Source of the DNA: Planctomycetales bacterium 10988
Lineage (GTDB): Bacteria > Planctomycetota > Planctomycetia > Pirellulales > Pb10988
NCBI GenBank assembly: GCA_009664345.1
Contig: CP043547.1
Coordinates: 2,756,709-2,820,708 of the forward strand
Length of the DNA: 64,000 nt
Direction of reading: 5' to 3'
Positions 44,741 to 55,485 of the stretch are shown here, in pieces (position 1 is the first letter of the stretch; every line of letters begins with the position of its first letter). The position numbers and the translations under genes were made by a program. The notes under the pieces were generated by a model. That model was not told the origin of the DNA. It saw only the letters and a list, made by a program, of their open reading frames with translations, and did no database searches.

Positions 44741-46267
44741 ATGAATCAATCAAGTCGATTCTGGCCCTGGGGTGGTCTGACCCTGATTGTCTTAGGGGTC
44801 TTAGGAAGTGCGATCTATCTGACGCATGTACAAGCCGATACTGATGGTGCCCAGGAAACGGTGCGAACCGGCGACTGGTCCATGTGGGGAGGCGATAACT
44901 CCCGGAATATGGTTTCCAAAGCGAAGAACGTTGATTTCTCCTTTGTTCCGCCGACCGATTACGATGATCCGAAGAATGTTCTTTGGACCGCGAAACTCGG
45001 TTCGCAAACCTATGGGAACCCGACCGTCGCTTCCGGAAAAGTTCTCGTTGGAACCAATAATGGGAATGAATATCGTCCTCATCACGAAGGTGATCGCGGG
45101 GTTGTTCTCTGTTTTGATGAGAAAAATGGCGACCTCCTATGGCAGCTCACCCGCGAAAAGCTGGAAGCTGGCCGCGTCAATGACTGGCCCGAACAGGGGA
45201 TCTGCTCGACACCTTGTGTGGAAGGAAATCGCGTATATGTGATTACCAACCGTTGCGAATTCATGTGCCTTGATTTGGAAGGCTTCCACGACGGCGAAAA
45301 CGATGGTCCTTACAAGGATGAAGTCGATACCGAAGAGTTGGATGCGGATATCATCTGGAGCCTCGATATGATCGAGGAATTCGGCGTGTTCCCGCACAAC
45401 TTGGCTACCAGTTCCCCGTTGATCTACGAAGAGATGGTCTATGGCCTGACCTCCAACGGGGTCGATGAAGCCCACTTGGAAGTCCCTTCTCCGCGTTCTC
45501 CTTGTTTTGTGGCGTTAAACAAAATGACCGGGGAACTCGTTTGGTACGACAATACGCCTGCCGACAAAATCCTGCATGGTCAATGGAGTTCGCCAGCCCT
45601 AGGCGTTGTGAATGGGAAAGCCCAAGTTTACTTCCCTGGTGGTGATGGTTGGCTCTACGCTTTGGATGCCAAAACCGGCGATCATATTTGGCAATTCGAC
45701 CTCAATCCGAAGGATTCCGTTTGGGTTCTCGGTGGTCGAGGAACTCGCAATGCGATCATTTCCACCCCGGTTTTCTATGATAACAGCGTCATCCTAGGAG
45801 TCGGGCAAGACCCTGAACACGGCGAAGGCGTTGGCCACCTCTATCGTATTGATGCCACCAAAACCGACGACGTAACCGAAAGTGGCAAGATTTGGCACTA
45901 TGGCGATGTCGATGAAGATGGCGAAATGATCTATCGTCGTACGATCTCGACCGTTGCCGTGACCGATGGCCTGGTCTTTGCCGCCGATCTCAGCGGGTTC
46001 TTGCACTGTATCGATTTCGAAACTGGGGAACGCTATTGGGAAGGTGATCTCTTGGCTGCCGTTTGGGGGTCTCCCATGGTCATCGATGGACGCGTGTTGA
46101 TCGGGGACGAAGATGGCGAACTGGCAATGTTCGAAGTGAGCAAAGAGGAAAATGTGATTGAAGAGCTTCTCTTTAATTCCTCGATTTACAGTACGCCAAC
46201 GTTAGCCAATGGCAAGCTGTTTGTCACGGATCGCTCACAATTATACTGTTTTGAGGTACAACCGTAG
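44741..46267 (+). CDS. Secreted PQQ-type beta-propeller protein, second gene of a pair
   Basis: 508 aa, 14 bases after the preceding stop with AAGGAA before the ATG, so co-transcribed. An N-terminal hydrophobic anchor or signal ([20 protein letters not shown]) is followed by [12 protein letters not shown] and propeller blades ([54 protein letters not shown]). Three Cys lie within one stretch ([24 protein letters not shown]). Extracytoplasmic; reaction unknown. Works presumably with the upstream propeller. Confidence 0.85.
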   Translation: MNQSSRFWPWGGLTLIVLGVLGSAIYLTHVQADTDGAQETVRTGDWSMWGGDNSRNMVSKAKNVDFSFVPPTDYDDPKNVLWTAKLGSQTYGNPTVASGKVLVGTNNGNEYRPHHEGDRGVVLCFDEKNGDLLWQLTREKLEAGRVNDWPEQGICSTPCVEGNRVYVITNRCEFMCLDLEGFHDGENDGPYKDEVDTEELDADIIWSLDMIEEFGVFPHNLATSSPLIYEEMVYGLTSNGVDEAHLEVPSPRSPCFVALNKMTGELVWYDNTPADKILHGQWSSPALGVVNGKAQVYFPGGDGWLYALDAKTGDHIWQFDLNPKDSVWVLGGRGTRNAIISTPVFYDNSVILGVGQDPEHGEGVGHLYRIDATKTDDVTESGKIWHYGDVDEDGEMIYRRTISTVAVTDGLVFAADLSGFLHCIDFETGERYWEGDLLAAVWGSPMVIDGRVLIGDEDGELAMFEVSKEENVIEELLFNSSIYSTPTLANGKLFVTDRSQLYCFEVQP

Positions 46268-46320
46268 GAAAATTGCTCTCCTACGAAGATACGCGTGCCG
46301 AACAAAATGGCTCGATCATC

Positions 46321-46354
46321 AAGCAGGCCGGTTGGAAGTTTCTTCTGACTGGCC
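46321..46354 (+). terminator. Rho-independent terminator of the propeller pair
   Basis: AAGCAGGCCGGT pairs with ACTGGCCTGCTT (one imperfect position) at 46321-46350, followed by TTTT. Confidence 0.8.
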
Positions 46355-46463
46355 TGCTTTTTGCATGGTTACAAGAAGCATTTTCGCCATTTTCTTTCAG
46401 TATCTCCGAGGGGAGGATTGAAAGCTTTGATAGAGATTGAGGAAGTCAGCCGAAGGAGCATCT

Positions 46464-47825
46464 ATGTTAGGGAGTCATTTAATAGAGAAATTTTGGAAAA
46501 CCACCTCGGCTTTGATTCCGCACTCTGAACCAAAGCGAACCACCTGGGAAGAAGAATCCGCCGGTTGCCGATTACGCTTGGAACTTGACCAGACCGGAAC
46601 CAGCTTCAAATGCGGTTCTCGACTAACAGGGATGATCCAGCTATCGGTTGCCGAGCCGCGAGTTGTCGAAGAAATCCGTCTCTCTTTGATTGCCAATGGG
46701 AAAGCGAGCAACGAACCCTTAGCCAATGAGACGGTTTTAGAAGAAGATTATCCCGATCTGCCTACCTTGCAACCGGATGGGGGATTCGAATATCAATTCT
46801 CATTGATCTTGCCAAACAAGCCTGTCAGTTATGAAGGCGAATTGTTCTCCATCTCTTGGTTTTTAGTAGTGGAAGTTCAGTTCGAAGAATCGATTGAATT
46901 GAAGGTATCACGCCCATTTCGCCTGGTCCATCGAGACGAAAAGCCGATGAACGTACACGAGGACCACTCAACGATGGGCTATCGTCCTAAGGTTCGCCGT
47001 CGCCGGAAGCCGGAAAATGAAAAATCGCTGAGCCTGAAAGAGAAGCGTTCATTGATCGCGGTTGGAGTCGCGGCTTTGGCCTGTATCGGGACCATGTTCA
47101 TTTCGACCCTCTATCTCTGGATCGGTGGAATCGGTTTGGGGATTTTAGCCTTAGGGACTGCCGGATGGTGGGGCTATCGCCAGCGTCGGCCTTATGCCGC
47201 GAAAGAGCAATTCGAGCAGATTGAAGTCGGCTTGGGAACGATCGACAATCCGCGACGTGTCTTTCGACCGGGCGAGGGGATTCCTTGTTGGGTCCGCTTG
47301 CAACCTTCGAAAAGAGCCATTTATCTCAAGCGGGTTACGGCCAAGTTGATTGCTCAAGAGAAACTCAACTTTCAAACCGCTGACGTCTCAGGAACCGGGA
47401 GTTGGGAGAATGGAGCACCTGCGTCCGTTTCTTCTGAAACCCCTCCCACCGGAGAGATGCTGACCGCGGTCAAGTCAAAACAATCCGTTAAAGAACAGGT
47501 GGCGGATGCCCGGATCACTCGATCGCTGACGACTTTCGAGCGGGAGCAGCTGCTCTGTACTTCACAAACGATCGGTCCTCAAGACATTGTCGATTTGGAT
47601 GACCGCATCCGCTTGCCGTTTGATGCCCCGGTTTCCGTTCATCTTGGACCTTGTCAGTTACAATGGTATCTCCAAGTCGAGATCGCCATCACCGGCAAGC
47701 AGCCTTGGAAGCAACTTCTTCCTTTTGAAGTGGAACCGCTTCCGCCGCTGACCGATGAACTCGAAGAGAAAATGGCCCCGATCCCCGAATCGCGAAAGGT
47801 CGAGGTCGATTTGGATACTTGGTAG
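46464..47825 (+). CDS. Membrane protein with arrestin-like N-terminal domain
   Basis: 453 aa from ATG 46464, chosen because AAGGAG lies 6-7 bases upstream; the longer frame from TTG 46437 lacks this. Residues ~35-165 form a beta-sandwich with arrestin/Spo0M-like features (FKCGSRLTGMIQL, FEYQFSLILP, SISWFLVVEVQF). A charged linker and two hydrophobic helices follow (SLIAVGVAALACIGTMFIST; YLWIGGIGLGILALGTAGWW). The C-terminal domain is beta-rich and again arrestin-like (IRLPFDAPVSV, LQWYLQVEIAI). So it may have two sandwich domains split by a membrane hairpin. No enzyme motif; a protein-binding or trafficking role is inference. Confidence 0.65.
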   Translation: MLGSHLIEKFWKTTSALIPHSEPKRTTWEEESAGCRLRLELDQTGTSFKCGSRLTGMIQLSVAEPRVVEEIRLSLIANGKASNEPLANETVLEEDYPDLPTLQPDGGFEYQFSLILPNKPVSYEGELFSISWFLVVEVQFEESIELKVSRPFRLVHRDEKPMNVHEDHSTMGYRPKVRRRRKPENEKSLSLKEKRSLIAVGVAALACIGTMFISTLYLWIGGIGLGILALGTAGWWGYRQRRPYAAKEQFEQIEVGLGTIDNPRRVFRPGEGIPCWVRLQPSKRAIYLKRVTAKLIAQEKLNFQTADVSGTGSWENGAPASVSSETPPTGEMLTAVKSKQSVKEQVADARITRSLTTFEREQLLCTSQTIGPQDIVDLDDRIRLPFDAPVSVHLGPCQLQWYLQVEIAITGKQPWKQLLPFEVEPLPPLTDELEEKMAPIPESRKVEVDLDTW

Positions 47826-48221
47826 ACATCTCTCAGCCAAGGAATAATTAGACAAAATTTTAGAGCCATTGCCCGAAAGCTCCTTCAAGATTGATAATCT
47901 GGAGGAGCTTTTTTATTGATTGTTGTGGAAAATATTTTGATTGAGCGTTTTCTATTCATTGGGGATTGAGATGTTTGTGGGGAACTCTATCTTCCTTAAA
48001 ATCTATGCAAATAGCAGTCTTTTTGAAGGCGGCCTTATGTGAAGAATACAAATACCCTAAGTAGGTGGGTTGTTTTCTTTGGTTCTGTTTACTAACCTTG
48101 TGTCTTGCTTTAGTCGTCGAGTGATCTCCGATTTTTTGAGGGTGAACTTCTCAGTCGAACCGATCGCCTTCCCTCCGTCTTTCGTAATCTTCCCCCTCCT
48201 TCCAGTGGAGCGTTTTGATTC
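47826..48221 (+). other. Intergenic region before the first giant repeat protein
   Basis: About 400 bases. It holds the terminator of the arrestin-like gene (47876-47914) and the leader of the giant gene. No additional gene is supported. Confidence 0.45.
47876..47914 (+). terminator. Rho-independent terminator of the arrestin-like gene
   Basis: AAAGCTCCTTCA pairs with TGGAGGAGCTTT (one G-T position) followed by TTTT. Confidence 0.85.
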
Positions 48222-51200
48222 ATGGCTTGGTCAAAATCTTTCAAGAAACAGAAAAAAAATAATCGTTTGAATGAGTCTCTCTATTTAGAACAACTTGAGC
48301 AACGGCAACTGCTGGCAGGCGATCCGGTCTTACTTGAGATCAATGTCGGAGGCGGGAGTTCCAGCCCGACCGATTTTGAAGATGTCAACGGCACCCTCTT
48401 CTTCCGTGCCAATGATGGAGCTAATGGTGTAGAGTTGTGGATGAGCGATGGGACCTCAGCCGGCACCACTTTGGTTAAAGATATCCTGTCTGGCTCATCA
48501 AGCTCGACTCCGAATCAATTGACGAACGTCAATGGCACACTCTTTTTCGAAGCCAATGATGGAAGCGGCGATGGACTCTGGCGAAGTGACGGAACTTCAG
48601 CCGGGACGTATCTGATTAAAACCTTCAGTGACGGCTTTAATGAACCCGAAGCGGTAGGCAGTCTCTTCTTCTTTAGAGCTAATGGAGATGCTTTTGGTAC
48701 AGAGCTCTGGGTCAGCGATGGGACTTCCGCTGGAACCGTGAGGCTGTCGGATATTAACACAGGTGGCAGTACGAATATTTCGAATACTACCAATGTCAAT
48801 GGCACGTTGTTTTTCCGTGCTGATGATGCGGGCTCCTATGGGGCTGAGGTTTGGAAATCCGATGGAACGACCGCCGGGACGGAGCTTCTCAAAGATATTT
48901 TCGCTGGGTCGGGAGGTTCAAATCCTGGAGAATTTGTAGCGGCCGGGAGTACCTTATTCTTCTACGCACGAAATAATAGTTATCCTCATAACCCTTGGAT
49001 CAGCGATGGGACGAGCGCGGGAACTGAGTTAATCAAAGTTATCAACACGGGAACTGACTACCAAGATAATTATACCGAAGTGAATGGGACGCTGTTTTTC
49101 ATAGCTTTAAACGGTTCCGTAGGAGAGGAAGTTTTCGTAAGTGATGGGACTTCCGCGGGAACGGATGTTGTCAAGGATATTGTTGCCGGAGGTGGAAGCA
49201 GCAATCCTAACTTCTTAATCAATGTGAATGGTACTCTCTTTTTCGAAGCCAACGATGGTACAAACGGGGAAGAGCCTTGGTTCAGTGATGGTTCCTCTGC
49301 CGGCACGATGCAGCTTGCCAACATTAACCCTTGTGGAAATTCCGATCCTTTCTACTTTACCTCGTTCGATAACTCTGTCTACTTCCGAGCGAACGATGGC
49401 AGCGGACATGAACTCTGGGTCAGTAATGGAACCAGTGGTGGGACTTCTCTTGTCAAAGACCTCAATGCCGGTGGGGGTTCCAATGTGGCAAATCTCACCG
49501 TTTCGGGGTCAAACCTCTTCTTCACTGCCAATGATGGAAGTAATGGTACCGAACTTTGGGTGATTTCGAATGATTCAACGCCGCCGACTTTGGAAATCAC
49601 GCCCGATGGACTGATCACCAACCAAAGTTCAACAACGTTTACGTTCCAATTTTCCGAAGAGGTAACGGGTTTCACCGCCGATGATGTGACCTTTGATGGG
49701 GATGTGAATACCAACGGGTTTGTCAGCAAGGGCACGTTCACCGCCGTTGATGGCGATACTTATACGCTGGAAGTCTTCTATTCGAATGCCAATGGTGATC
49801 TGATTGTGAATGTTGCCGATGATGTGGCGATCGATGGAGCAGGCAACGGCAACGATGGCGATTCGGCTACGATTACCTACGATAGCGTCGCTCCGACCTT
49901 GGAAATTACCCCGGATGGAACCTCGACGAATGCCGGTTCGACGCTCTTTACCTTTCAATTTTCTGAAGGGGTCACCGGTTTCACGATCGACGATGTGGAC
50001 CTGATGAGTAGCGGTCCGATCGTAACTCCTGGCACATTCACCGCGGTTGATGAAGATACTTATACTCTGGAAGTTTTTCACTCCAACGGTAACGGCGATA
50101 TCATCGTGTCGGTCGATGCCGATGAGGCCACCGATGCTGCAGGCAATGGGAATCTCGGCGATTCGGCCACGGTCACCTATGATACCATCGCTCCGACCTT
50201 GGAAATCACGCCCGATGGAACGATTACGAATTCCGAAATCATTCTGTTCACGTTTGAATTCTCCGAAGATGTCACGGGCTTTACGACGGGTGACGTCGTT
50301 GTGACCAATGGAACGAAAGGCATTTTCAACGCAACCGATGGGAATACCTATACCCTCACGGTCACGCCGACCGCGGATGGGGATGTCACCGTGACGGTCG
50401 CGGATGCGGTCGCTCAAGATGCTGCTACGAATGATAACACCGGCGATATGGCCACGGTTACCTATGATGGAACCGCCCCGACGGTTGCGGTCACACCGGA
50501 TAATCTATTGACCAACATGGCCACCACCCTCTTCACGTTTGAGTTTTCCGAAGAGGTCTTTGACTTCACCGCCGATGATGTCATGGTAACCAATGGCACG
50601 AAGGGCACCTTCACGGCCGTCGATGGAGATACTTACACTCTCGAAGTCACCGCGGTCGCCGATGGGGATGTGATTGTCAACGCTTTGGCCGATGGAGCAA
50701 TGGACGCTGCCGGCAATGGGAACGTCGTCGGAAGTGCCACGGTTACCTACGATGGCACCGCTCCGACAGTGATCATCACGCCCGATAGCGGCGTCACCAA
50801 CGACGATCCGATCACGTTCACCTTTGAGTTCTCCGAAGAGATTTTTGAATTTATCGAAGACGATGTCATGATCACCGGCGGGGTTGGCAGCAATTTCACC
50901 ATGGTCGATGGCGATACCTATACCATTGATGTCACGCCGGATGCCGATGGCGATATCACCGTGAGTGTGGCCGATGAAGGTGCCGAAGACGAAGCCGGGA
51001 ATTTACTTGCCGGGGATATGGCGACCATCGAGTATGACGGCACGGCTCCGACTTTGGAGATCTCGCCCGATACCGGAGAAACGAACGATGATCCGATTCT
51101 CTTTCTCTTTGTCTTCTCAGAAGATGTCACCGGTTTTGAATCCAGCGACATCATAGTGACCGGAGGAACGGCGGGGACGTTTACGACCATCGATGATGAC

Positions 51201-52463
51201 ATCTACACCCTCGAAGTAACGCCGGATGAAGAAGATGGCGACGTGACGGTGACAGTGGCCGATGCGGTGGCTCAAGATGCCGCGATGAATGACAATGTCG
51301 GCGATTCCGCGACGATCACTTATAACGCCATCGACGAGAAATCGCTGATCGTCACCGGGTCCGATGCCGGCGATGGCATCGTGCGGGTCTTCGATGAAAC
51401 CGGCACCGAGCTGATGAGCTTCTTCCCCTACACCGAGGCCTTTACCGGCGGCGTTCGCGTCGCCACCGGAGATATTAATGGCGACGGCGTTCTCGATATC
51501 GTCACGGCGGCCGGACCAGGGGGCGGCCCGAGAGTGAGCGTCTTCGATAGTGAAACCGGCGAACTGATTACCGGCGGCGTTAATGACTTCTTTGCCTATG
51601 CCCCGACAATTACCACCGGGGTCTTCGTGGCAGTCGGCGATGTGAATGACGATGGCTACGACGACATCATCACTTCGCCCGATGCCGGGGGCGGCCCGCA
51701 TATCAAGGTCTTCAGCGGAGAAGATGGTTCGGTCCTCACCGAGTTTTACGCATATGCCTCGACGATTACCGTCGGCGTTCGCGTGGCAGCCGGGGATATC
51801 GATGGCAATGGCACCGCCGAAGTGATCACCGCTCCGGGACCAGGGGGCGGCCCGCACGTCCGCGTCTTCGATGGACAAACCGGAGCCCAAATGGCAGGGG
51901 CCGCGACGAACTTTTATGCGTATGCCGCGAATGTCACCACCGGGGTCTTTGTCGCTTCCGGCGATGTGGATGGCGATGGCTTCGACGACATCATCACCGC
52001 TCCGGGAGCAGGCGGCGGCCCGCATGTGAAGGTCTTCAGTTCCGACGATGCCTCGCTGCTTCAGAACTTCTACGCTTATGATCCATCGTTCGTCGGTGGC
52101 GTTCGTGTCGGTGCGGCGGATATCAACCAAGACGGCTATGCGGATATCTTGACCGTGCCTGGTCCTTCGGGGGGACCGCATACCAGGGCGTTTGACGGCA
52201 CGGACCTTTCGGACCTGGCGAGTTTCTTCTCCGGAGATTCGGGCAATACTGATGGCCTCTTTGTCGCCGGTGGTATCAGTTTGGTTCCCATCGAGCTCGG
52301 ACCATTTTCAAGTTTACTGATTACGTCGACTGAGGAAGAAACCCCGGAAGATCTTACTCCCGAGGACCTGCAAAAGAAAAAATCCTGGTATGATGAAGTG
52401 GATGAATTTTATCAAAATGCCGATAAAATTGATAAACTCTTTAGCGGTCTAGGAATCGAATAG
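48222..52463 (+). CDS. Giant surface protein 1: LEPR leader, 8 ELWxSDGTSAGT repeats, 6 Ig-like domains, FG-GAP repeats
   Basis: 1413 aa. A basic N-terminus leads to LEQLEQRQLLAGD (22-34), the planctomycete LEPR-XLL-type leader. Eight full ELWxSDGTSAGT units and one truncated unit follow (about 45-445), each preceded by VNGTLFF. Then come six Ig-like domains of ~85 aa beginning APTLEITPDG (about 450-1045). Five FG-GAP/VCBS-type repeats with acidic calcium-binding loops (GDINGDGVLDIVTAAGPGGG) follow to about 1330, and the protein ends with KSWYDEVDEFYQNADKIDK and LFSGLGIE. The folds suggest an extracellular, calcium-stabilised adhesin or surface-layer component. The C-terminal tail is shared with the proteins at 52711 and 59069. 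Confidence 0.88.
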   Translation: MAWSKSFKKQKKNNRLNESLYLEQLEQRQLLAGDPVLLEINVGGGSSSPTDFEDVNGTLFFRANDGANGVELWMSDGTSAGTTLVKDILSGSSSSTPNQLTNVNGTLFFEANDGSGDGLWRSDGTSAGTYLIKTFSDGFNEPEAVGSLFFFRANGDAFGTELWVSDGTSAGTVRLSDINTGGSTNISNTTNVNGTLFFRADDAGSYGAEVWKSDGTTAGTELLKDIFAGSGGSNPGEFVAAGSTLFFYARNNSYPHNPWISDGTSAGTELIKVINTGTDYQDNYTEVNGTLFFIALNGSVGEEVFVSDGTSAGTDVVKDIVAGGGSSNPNFLINVNGTLFFEANDGTNGEEPWFSDGSSAGTMQLANINPCGNSDPFYFTSFDNSVYFRANDGSGHELWVSNGTSGGTSLVKDLNAGGGSNVANLTVSGSNLFFTANDGSNGTELWVISNDSTPPTLEITPDGLITNQSSTTFTFQFSEEVTGFTADDVTFDGDVNTNGFVSKGTFTAVDGDTYTLEVFYSNANGDLIVNVADDVAIDGAGNGNDGDSATITYDSVAPTLEITPDGTSTNAGSTLFTFQFSEGVTGFTIDDVDLMSSGPIVTPGTFTAVDEDTYTLEVFHSNGNGDIIVSVDADEATDAAGNGNLGDSATVTYDTIAPTLEITPDGTITNSEIILFTFEFSEDVTGFTTGDVVVTNGTKGIFNATDGNTYTLTVTPTADGDVTVTVADAVAQDAATNDNTGDMATVTYDGTAPTVAVTPDNLLTNMATTLFTFEFSEEVFDFTADDVMVTNGTKGTFTAVDGDTYTLEVTAVADGDVIVNALADGAMDAAGNGNVVGSATVTYDGTAPTVIITPDSGVTNDDPITFTFEFSEEIFEFIEDDVMITGGVGSNFTMVDGDTYTIDVTPDADGDITVSVADEGAEDEAGNLLAGDMATIEYDGTAPTLEISPDTGETNDDPILFLFVFSEDVTGFESSDIIVTGGTAGTFTTIDDDIYTLEVTPDEEDGDVTVTVADAVAQDAAMNDNVGDSATITYNAIDEKSLIVTGSDAGDGIVRVFDETGTELMSFFPYTEAFTGGVRVATGDINGDGVLDIVTAAGPGGGPRVSVFDSETGELITGGVNDFFAYAPTITTGVFVAVGDVNDDGYDDIITSPDAGGGPHIKVFSGEDGSVLTEFYAYASTITVGVRVAAGDIDGNGTAEVITAPGPGGGPHVRVFDGQTGAQMAGAATNFYAYAANVTTGVFVASGDVDGDGFDDIITAPGAGGGPHVKVFSSDDASLLQNFYAYDPSFVGGVRVGAADINQDGYADILTVPGPSGGPHTRAFDGTDLSDLASFFSGDSGNTDGLFVAGGISLVPIELGPFSSLLITSTEEETPEDLTPEDLQKKKSWYDEVDEFYQNADKIDKLFSGLGIE

Positions 52464-52514
52464 TCAAGAGAATCCTTTGCTGATCATTCGACTAGCAAAA
52501 AGTAGTTTTTAGAA

Positions 52515-52551
52515 GCGAGAGAATTTTACGGAAGGTTCTCTCGCTTTTTTT
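52515..52551 (+). terminator. Rho-independent terminator of giant protein 1 gene
   Basis: GCGAGAGAA (52515-52523) pairs with TTCTCTCGC (52535-52543), followed by a run of T. Confidence 0.92.
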
Positions 52552-52710
52552 GTGTTCTCCAGAAGTCCCCAGAAATGGCTGCGCCTGGAGCAGAGTGGTG
52601 CGAAATTTTGTAACGTTGTTAGACCTTGTGATCTTTCAGCGATATAGTCAGGGTTCGTTGTTGCTTAACGTTGCCTAGGTTATCGAATTTGCCTAATCAG
52701 GAATCTTTGT

Positions 52711-55272
52711 ATGTGGCCCAACTTCTTCCAGCGCAAAAAGTCCCCGAGTTCCGAAGTCAAAGCAGAGGCGACTCTCCATCTTGAGCAACTCGAAGGGCGG
52801 CAACTCCTCTCCGGTGATCCCATTTTGTTGGATGTCAATCCGATGGGAAATTCACAACCCTACCGCCTGGAAGAGATGAACGGAACGCTGTTCTTTACGG
52901 GCTTCAATGGAAATTCCGGCCAGGAACTTTTTAAGAGCGATGGGACTTCCAGTGGCACCGAGATTGTCAAAATGATTTCGCCAAGCGGTGGCTCCCCTCG
53001 CTACTTGACCAATGTGAGCGGCACGCTGTTCTTTAATGCCTACGGCGGGGATGCTCAGGGGGCGGAACTTTGGAAGAGTGATGGCACCTCGGCCGGAACC
53101 GTTTTGGTGAAGGATATCGACGCGACGTATATGAGAAGTTCCGGCCCGCAGGAACTTACCAACGTCAATGGCACGCTTTTCTTCCGTGCCAATGAGCCTT
53201 CCACAGGTTTCGAACTTTGGATGAGCGATGGGACTTCCGCCGGGACTGTTCTGGTCAAAGATATTGATCCCAATGTGGATACCGGTCCCTTTTATGATTA
53301 TCCCCAGAGTTCGTTCCCGGATCATCTTACCAATGTCAACGGGACACTCTTCTTTACTGCCGACGATGGAAGTAACGGCGTGGAACTTTGGATGAGTGAT
53401 GGGACTTCTGCCGGGACGATGCTCCTCACGGATATCAATCCCTTTGGCGATGCGACCCCGGAGAATTTGATCAACATCGATGGCACGCTCTATTTTTCGG
53501 CCAATTCCGGAGCCAATTCATCCGAGGTCGAACTCTGGATAAGCGATGGCACCTCGCTCGGGACCGTGCTTGTCAAGGATATCAATCCAGGAGCCGCCAA
53601 CTCGAATCCAGCCAACTTCACCAATGTCGACGGTACACTCTTCTTTACTGCCGATGATGGAAGTAACGGTGTCGAACTTTGGATGAGTAATGGCACTTCC
53701 GCCGGTACGCAATTGGTGAAAGACCTGACCTCTGGCGGAGATACTTCGTTTGGGGAACTGATCAATGTCAATGGCACGCTCTTTTTCGTGGCGAATGATG
53801 CTTCTTCCGGCTTGGAACTTTGGAAGACGGATGGGACTTCCGCCGGAACGGAACTTGTCAAAGACCTGAATCCGGGAGCGGATGACTCTTCCCCGGAATT
53901 CTTGGAGAACGTCAACGGCACCCTCTTCTTTGGAGCCAACGACGGCAGCAGCGGTTACGAATTGTGGATGAGTGATGGGACATCGAGCGGAACGATTGTC
54001 GTCAACGATCTGAACCCGATGAATGACGACTTCTATTATTACGCCGGTTTCATGAAGAATATCAACGGCACGCTCTTCTTTAGTGCCAACGATGGCGTAA
54101 ATGGTCGAGAACTATGGGTCTTGCGGACAGACCCGGAAGAGCCACTCTTGGTCACAGGGAGTGATGCCGGTGAACCTTCGACGGTGCGGGTCTTCGACAG
54201 TGCCGGGACCGAGCTGTTGAACTTCATGCCGTATGGAAGTCTGGATATCGGCGTGCGAGTCGCGACTGGAGATGTCAATGGTGATGGCGTGATGGACATC
54301 GTCACCGCGGCCGGACCGACCGGAGGCCCGCACATTCAGGTCTTCGATAGTCGAACCGGAGAACTTCTGACGACCGGTCCGAATAACTTTTACGCCTATG
54401 ATCCTTCGCTCTTGATGGGGGTCTTCGTTGCCGTCGGCGATGTGAACAACGATGGCTATGACGACATCATCACCGGAGCCGATACCACCGGCGAACCGCA
54501 TGTGCGGGTCTTTAGTGGGCGAACCGGCGAAGTGATTACCGAGTTTTACGCTTACCTTATCGACTTCAAAGGGGGCGTCCGCGTCGCGGTTGGGGATGTC
54601 GATGGCGATTTTCGTAAGGAAATCATCACCGGCGCGGGGCCAGGCGGCGGGCCGCATGTTCGCGTTTTTGATGGCAATAACTCCGTTGGAGTGCCGATCG
54701 GGGGAGCCGCGACGGACTTTTATGCCTACGTGCCCAGTTTCACCGGCGGGGTTTATGTCGCTTCTGGTGATGTCAATAACGATATGCTCGACGACATCAT
54801 CACCGGACCCGGCTCAACAGGGGACCCGCTCGTTCGCGTCTTTAGTTCGGCGGATGCAGCACTTTTACAAAATTTTTATGCTTACAGCACGGACTTCAAA
54901 GGAGACGTTCGCGTCGCTTCGACGGATGTCGATGGCGATGGAATTGCCGACATTCTCACCGCTCCCGGTTCGCCGGGCGGTCCGCATGTGCGGGCTTTCA
55001 GCGGAGTGGACTTGTCCGATCTTTCCAATTTCTACTCAGGTTCGCCAACGAACTTCGATGGCATCTTCATTTCCGGTAGTCAAACAATGGCCGCCCTCAT
55101 GCCGACTTCGGCCCCGCTTTCGAGCTTCTTTGTAACCGAAGAGACCGATCCTCCCGCGGATCAAAACCCGGAAGAGGCTGCCTCGAAAAAATCTTGGGAA
55201 GAAGATACCGAAGAGTTCTATCAATCCGCCGAAAAAATTGACAAGCTCTTCAGTGGTCTTGGAATCGAATAA
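52711..55272 (+). CDS. Giant surface protein 2: LEPR leader, 8 ELWxSDGTSAGT repeats, FG-GAP repeats
   Basis: 853 aa. It has the same plan as the protein at 48222 but without Ig-like domains: LEQLEGRQLLSGD leader (about 24-36), eight ELWxSDGTSAGT units and a truncated ninth (about 45-465), then five FG-GAP-type repeats (GDVNGDGVMDIVTAAGPTGG, GDVNNDGYDDIITGAD and others). It ends in the shared tail KSWEEDTEEFYQSAEKIDK and LFSGLGIE. It is likely exported and surface-located. The truncated last repeat reads ELWVLRTDP and joins the FG-GAP part directly. Confidence 0.88.
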   Translation: MWPNFFQRKKSPSSEVKAEATLHLEQLEGRQLLSGDPILLDVNPMGNSQPYRLEEMNGTLFFTGFNGNSGQELFKSDGTSSGTEIVKMISPSGGSPRYLTNVSGTLFFNAYGGDAQGAELWKSDGTSAGTVLVKDIDATYMRSSGPQELTNVNGTLFFRANEPSTGFELWMSDGTSAGTVLVKDIDPNVDTGPFYDYPQSSFPDHLTNVNGTLFFTADDGSNGVELWMSDGTSAGTMLLTDINPFGDATPENLINIDGTLYFSANSGANSSEVELWISDGTSLGTVLVKDINPGAANSNPANFTNVDGTLFFTADDGSNGVELWMSNGTSAGTQLVKDLTSGGDTSFGELINVNGTLFFVANDASSGLELWKTDGTSAGTELVKDLNPGADDSSPEFLENVNGTLFFGANDGSSGYELWMSDGTSSGTIVVNDLNPMNDDFYYYAGFMKNINGTLFFSANDGVNGRELWVLRTDPEEPLLVTGSDAGEPSTVRVFDSAGTELLNFMPYGSLDIGVRVATGDVNGDGVMDIVTAAGPTGGPHIQVFDSRTGELLTTGPNNFYAYDPSLLMGVFVAVGDVNNDGYDDIITGADTTGEPHVRVFSGRTGEVITEFYAYLIDFKGGVRVAVGDVDGDFRKEIITGAGPGGGPHVRVFDGNNSVGVPIGGAATDFYAYVPSFTGGVYVASGDVNNDMLDDIITGPGSTGDPLVRVFSSADAALLQNFYAYSTDFKGDVRVASTDVDGDGIADILTAPGSPGGPHVRAFSGVDLSDLSNFYSGSPTNFDGIFISGSQTMAALMPTSAPLSSFFVTEETDPPADQNPEEAASKKSWEEDTEEFYQSAEKIDKLFSGLGIE

Positions 55273-55302
55273 CGGCCCACTTCAAAAACTTCAACCATTC
55301 AC

Positions 55303-55337
55303 AAGGCGAGGGTGCCCATTATCCTCGCCTTTTTTAT
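55303..55337 (+). terminator. Rho-independent terminator of giant protein 2 gene
   Basis: AAGGCGAGG (55303-55311) pairs perfectly with CCTCGCCTT (55323-55331), followed by TTTT. Confidence 0.9.
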
Positions 55338-55485
55338 TTGTCGAGAAGTTATTTCTATTCGGTATAAGATATCGAATGCCTTTGACTGTTAGGCAATCAG
55401 AAGGGAATCGGTTAGAATCGTAAAAGTGTCCAAAGAATGACAACTACTGTCATCTTTAACCTCACTTTTACTTTAGAGAAGTTAA

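Noticed and set aside
51117-52181. 354-codon minus-strand open frame
   Set aside because: Antisense to the FG-GAP repeats of giant protein 1; its own apparent repeats mirror those repeats.
48222-55272. Regular DNA repeats that could suggest a CRISPR-like array
   Set aside because: The periodicity follows protein repeats (ELWxSDGTSAGT and FG-GAP) in open reading frames; there are no conserved direct repeats with unique spacers.
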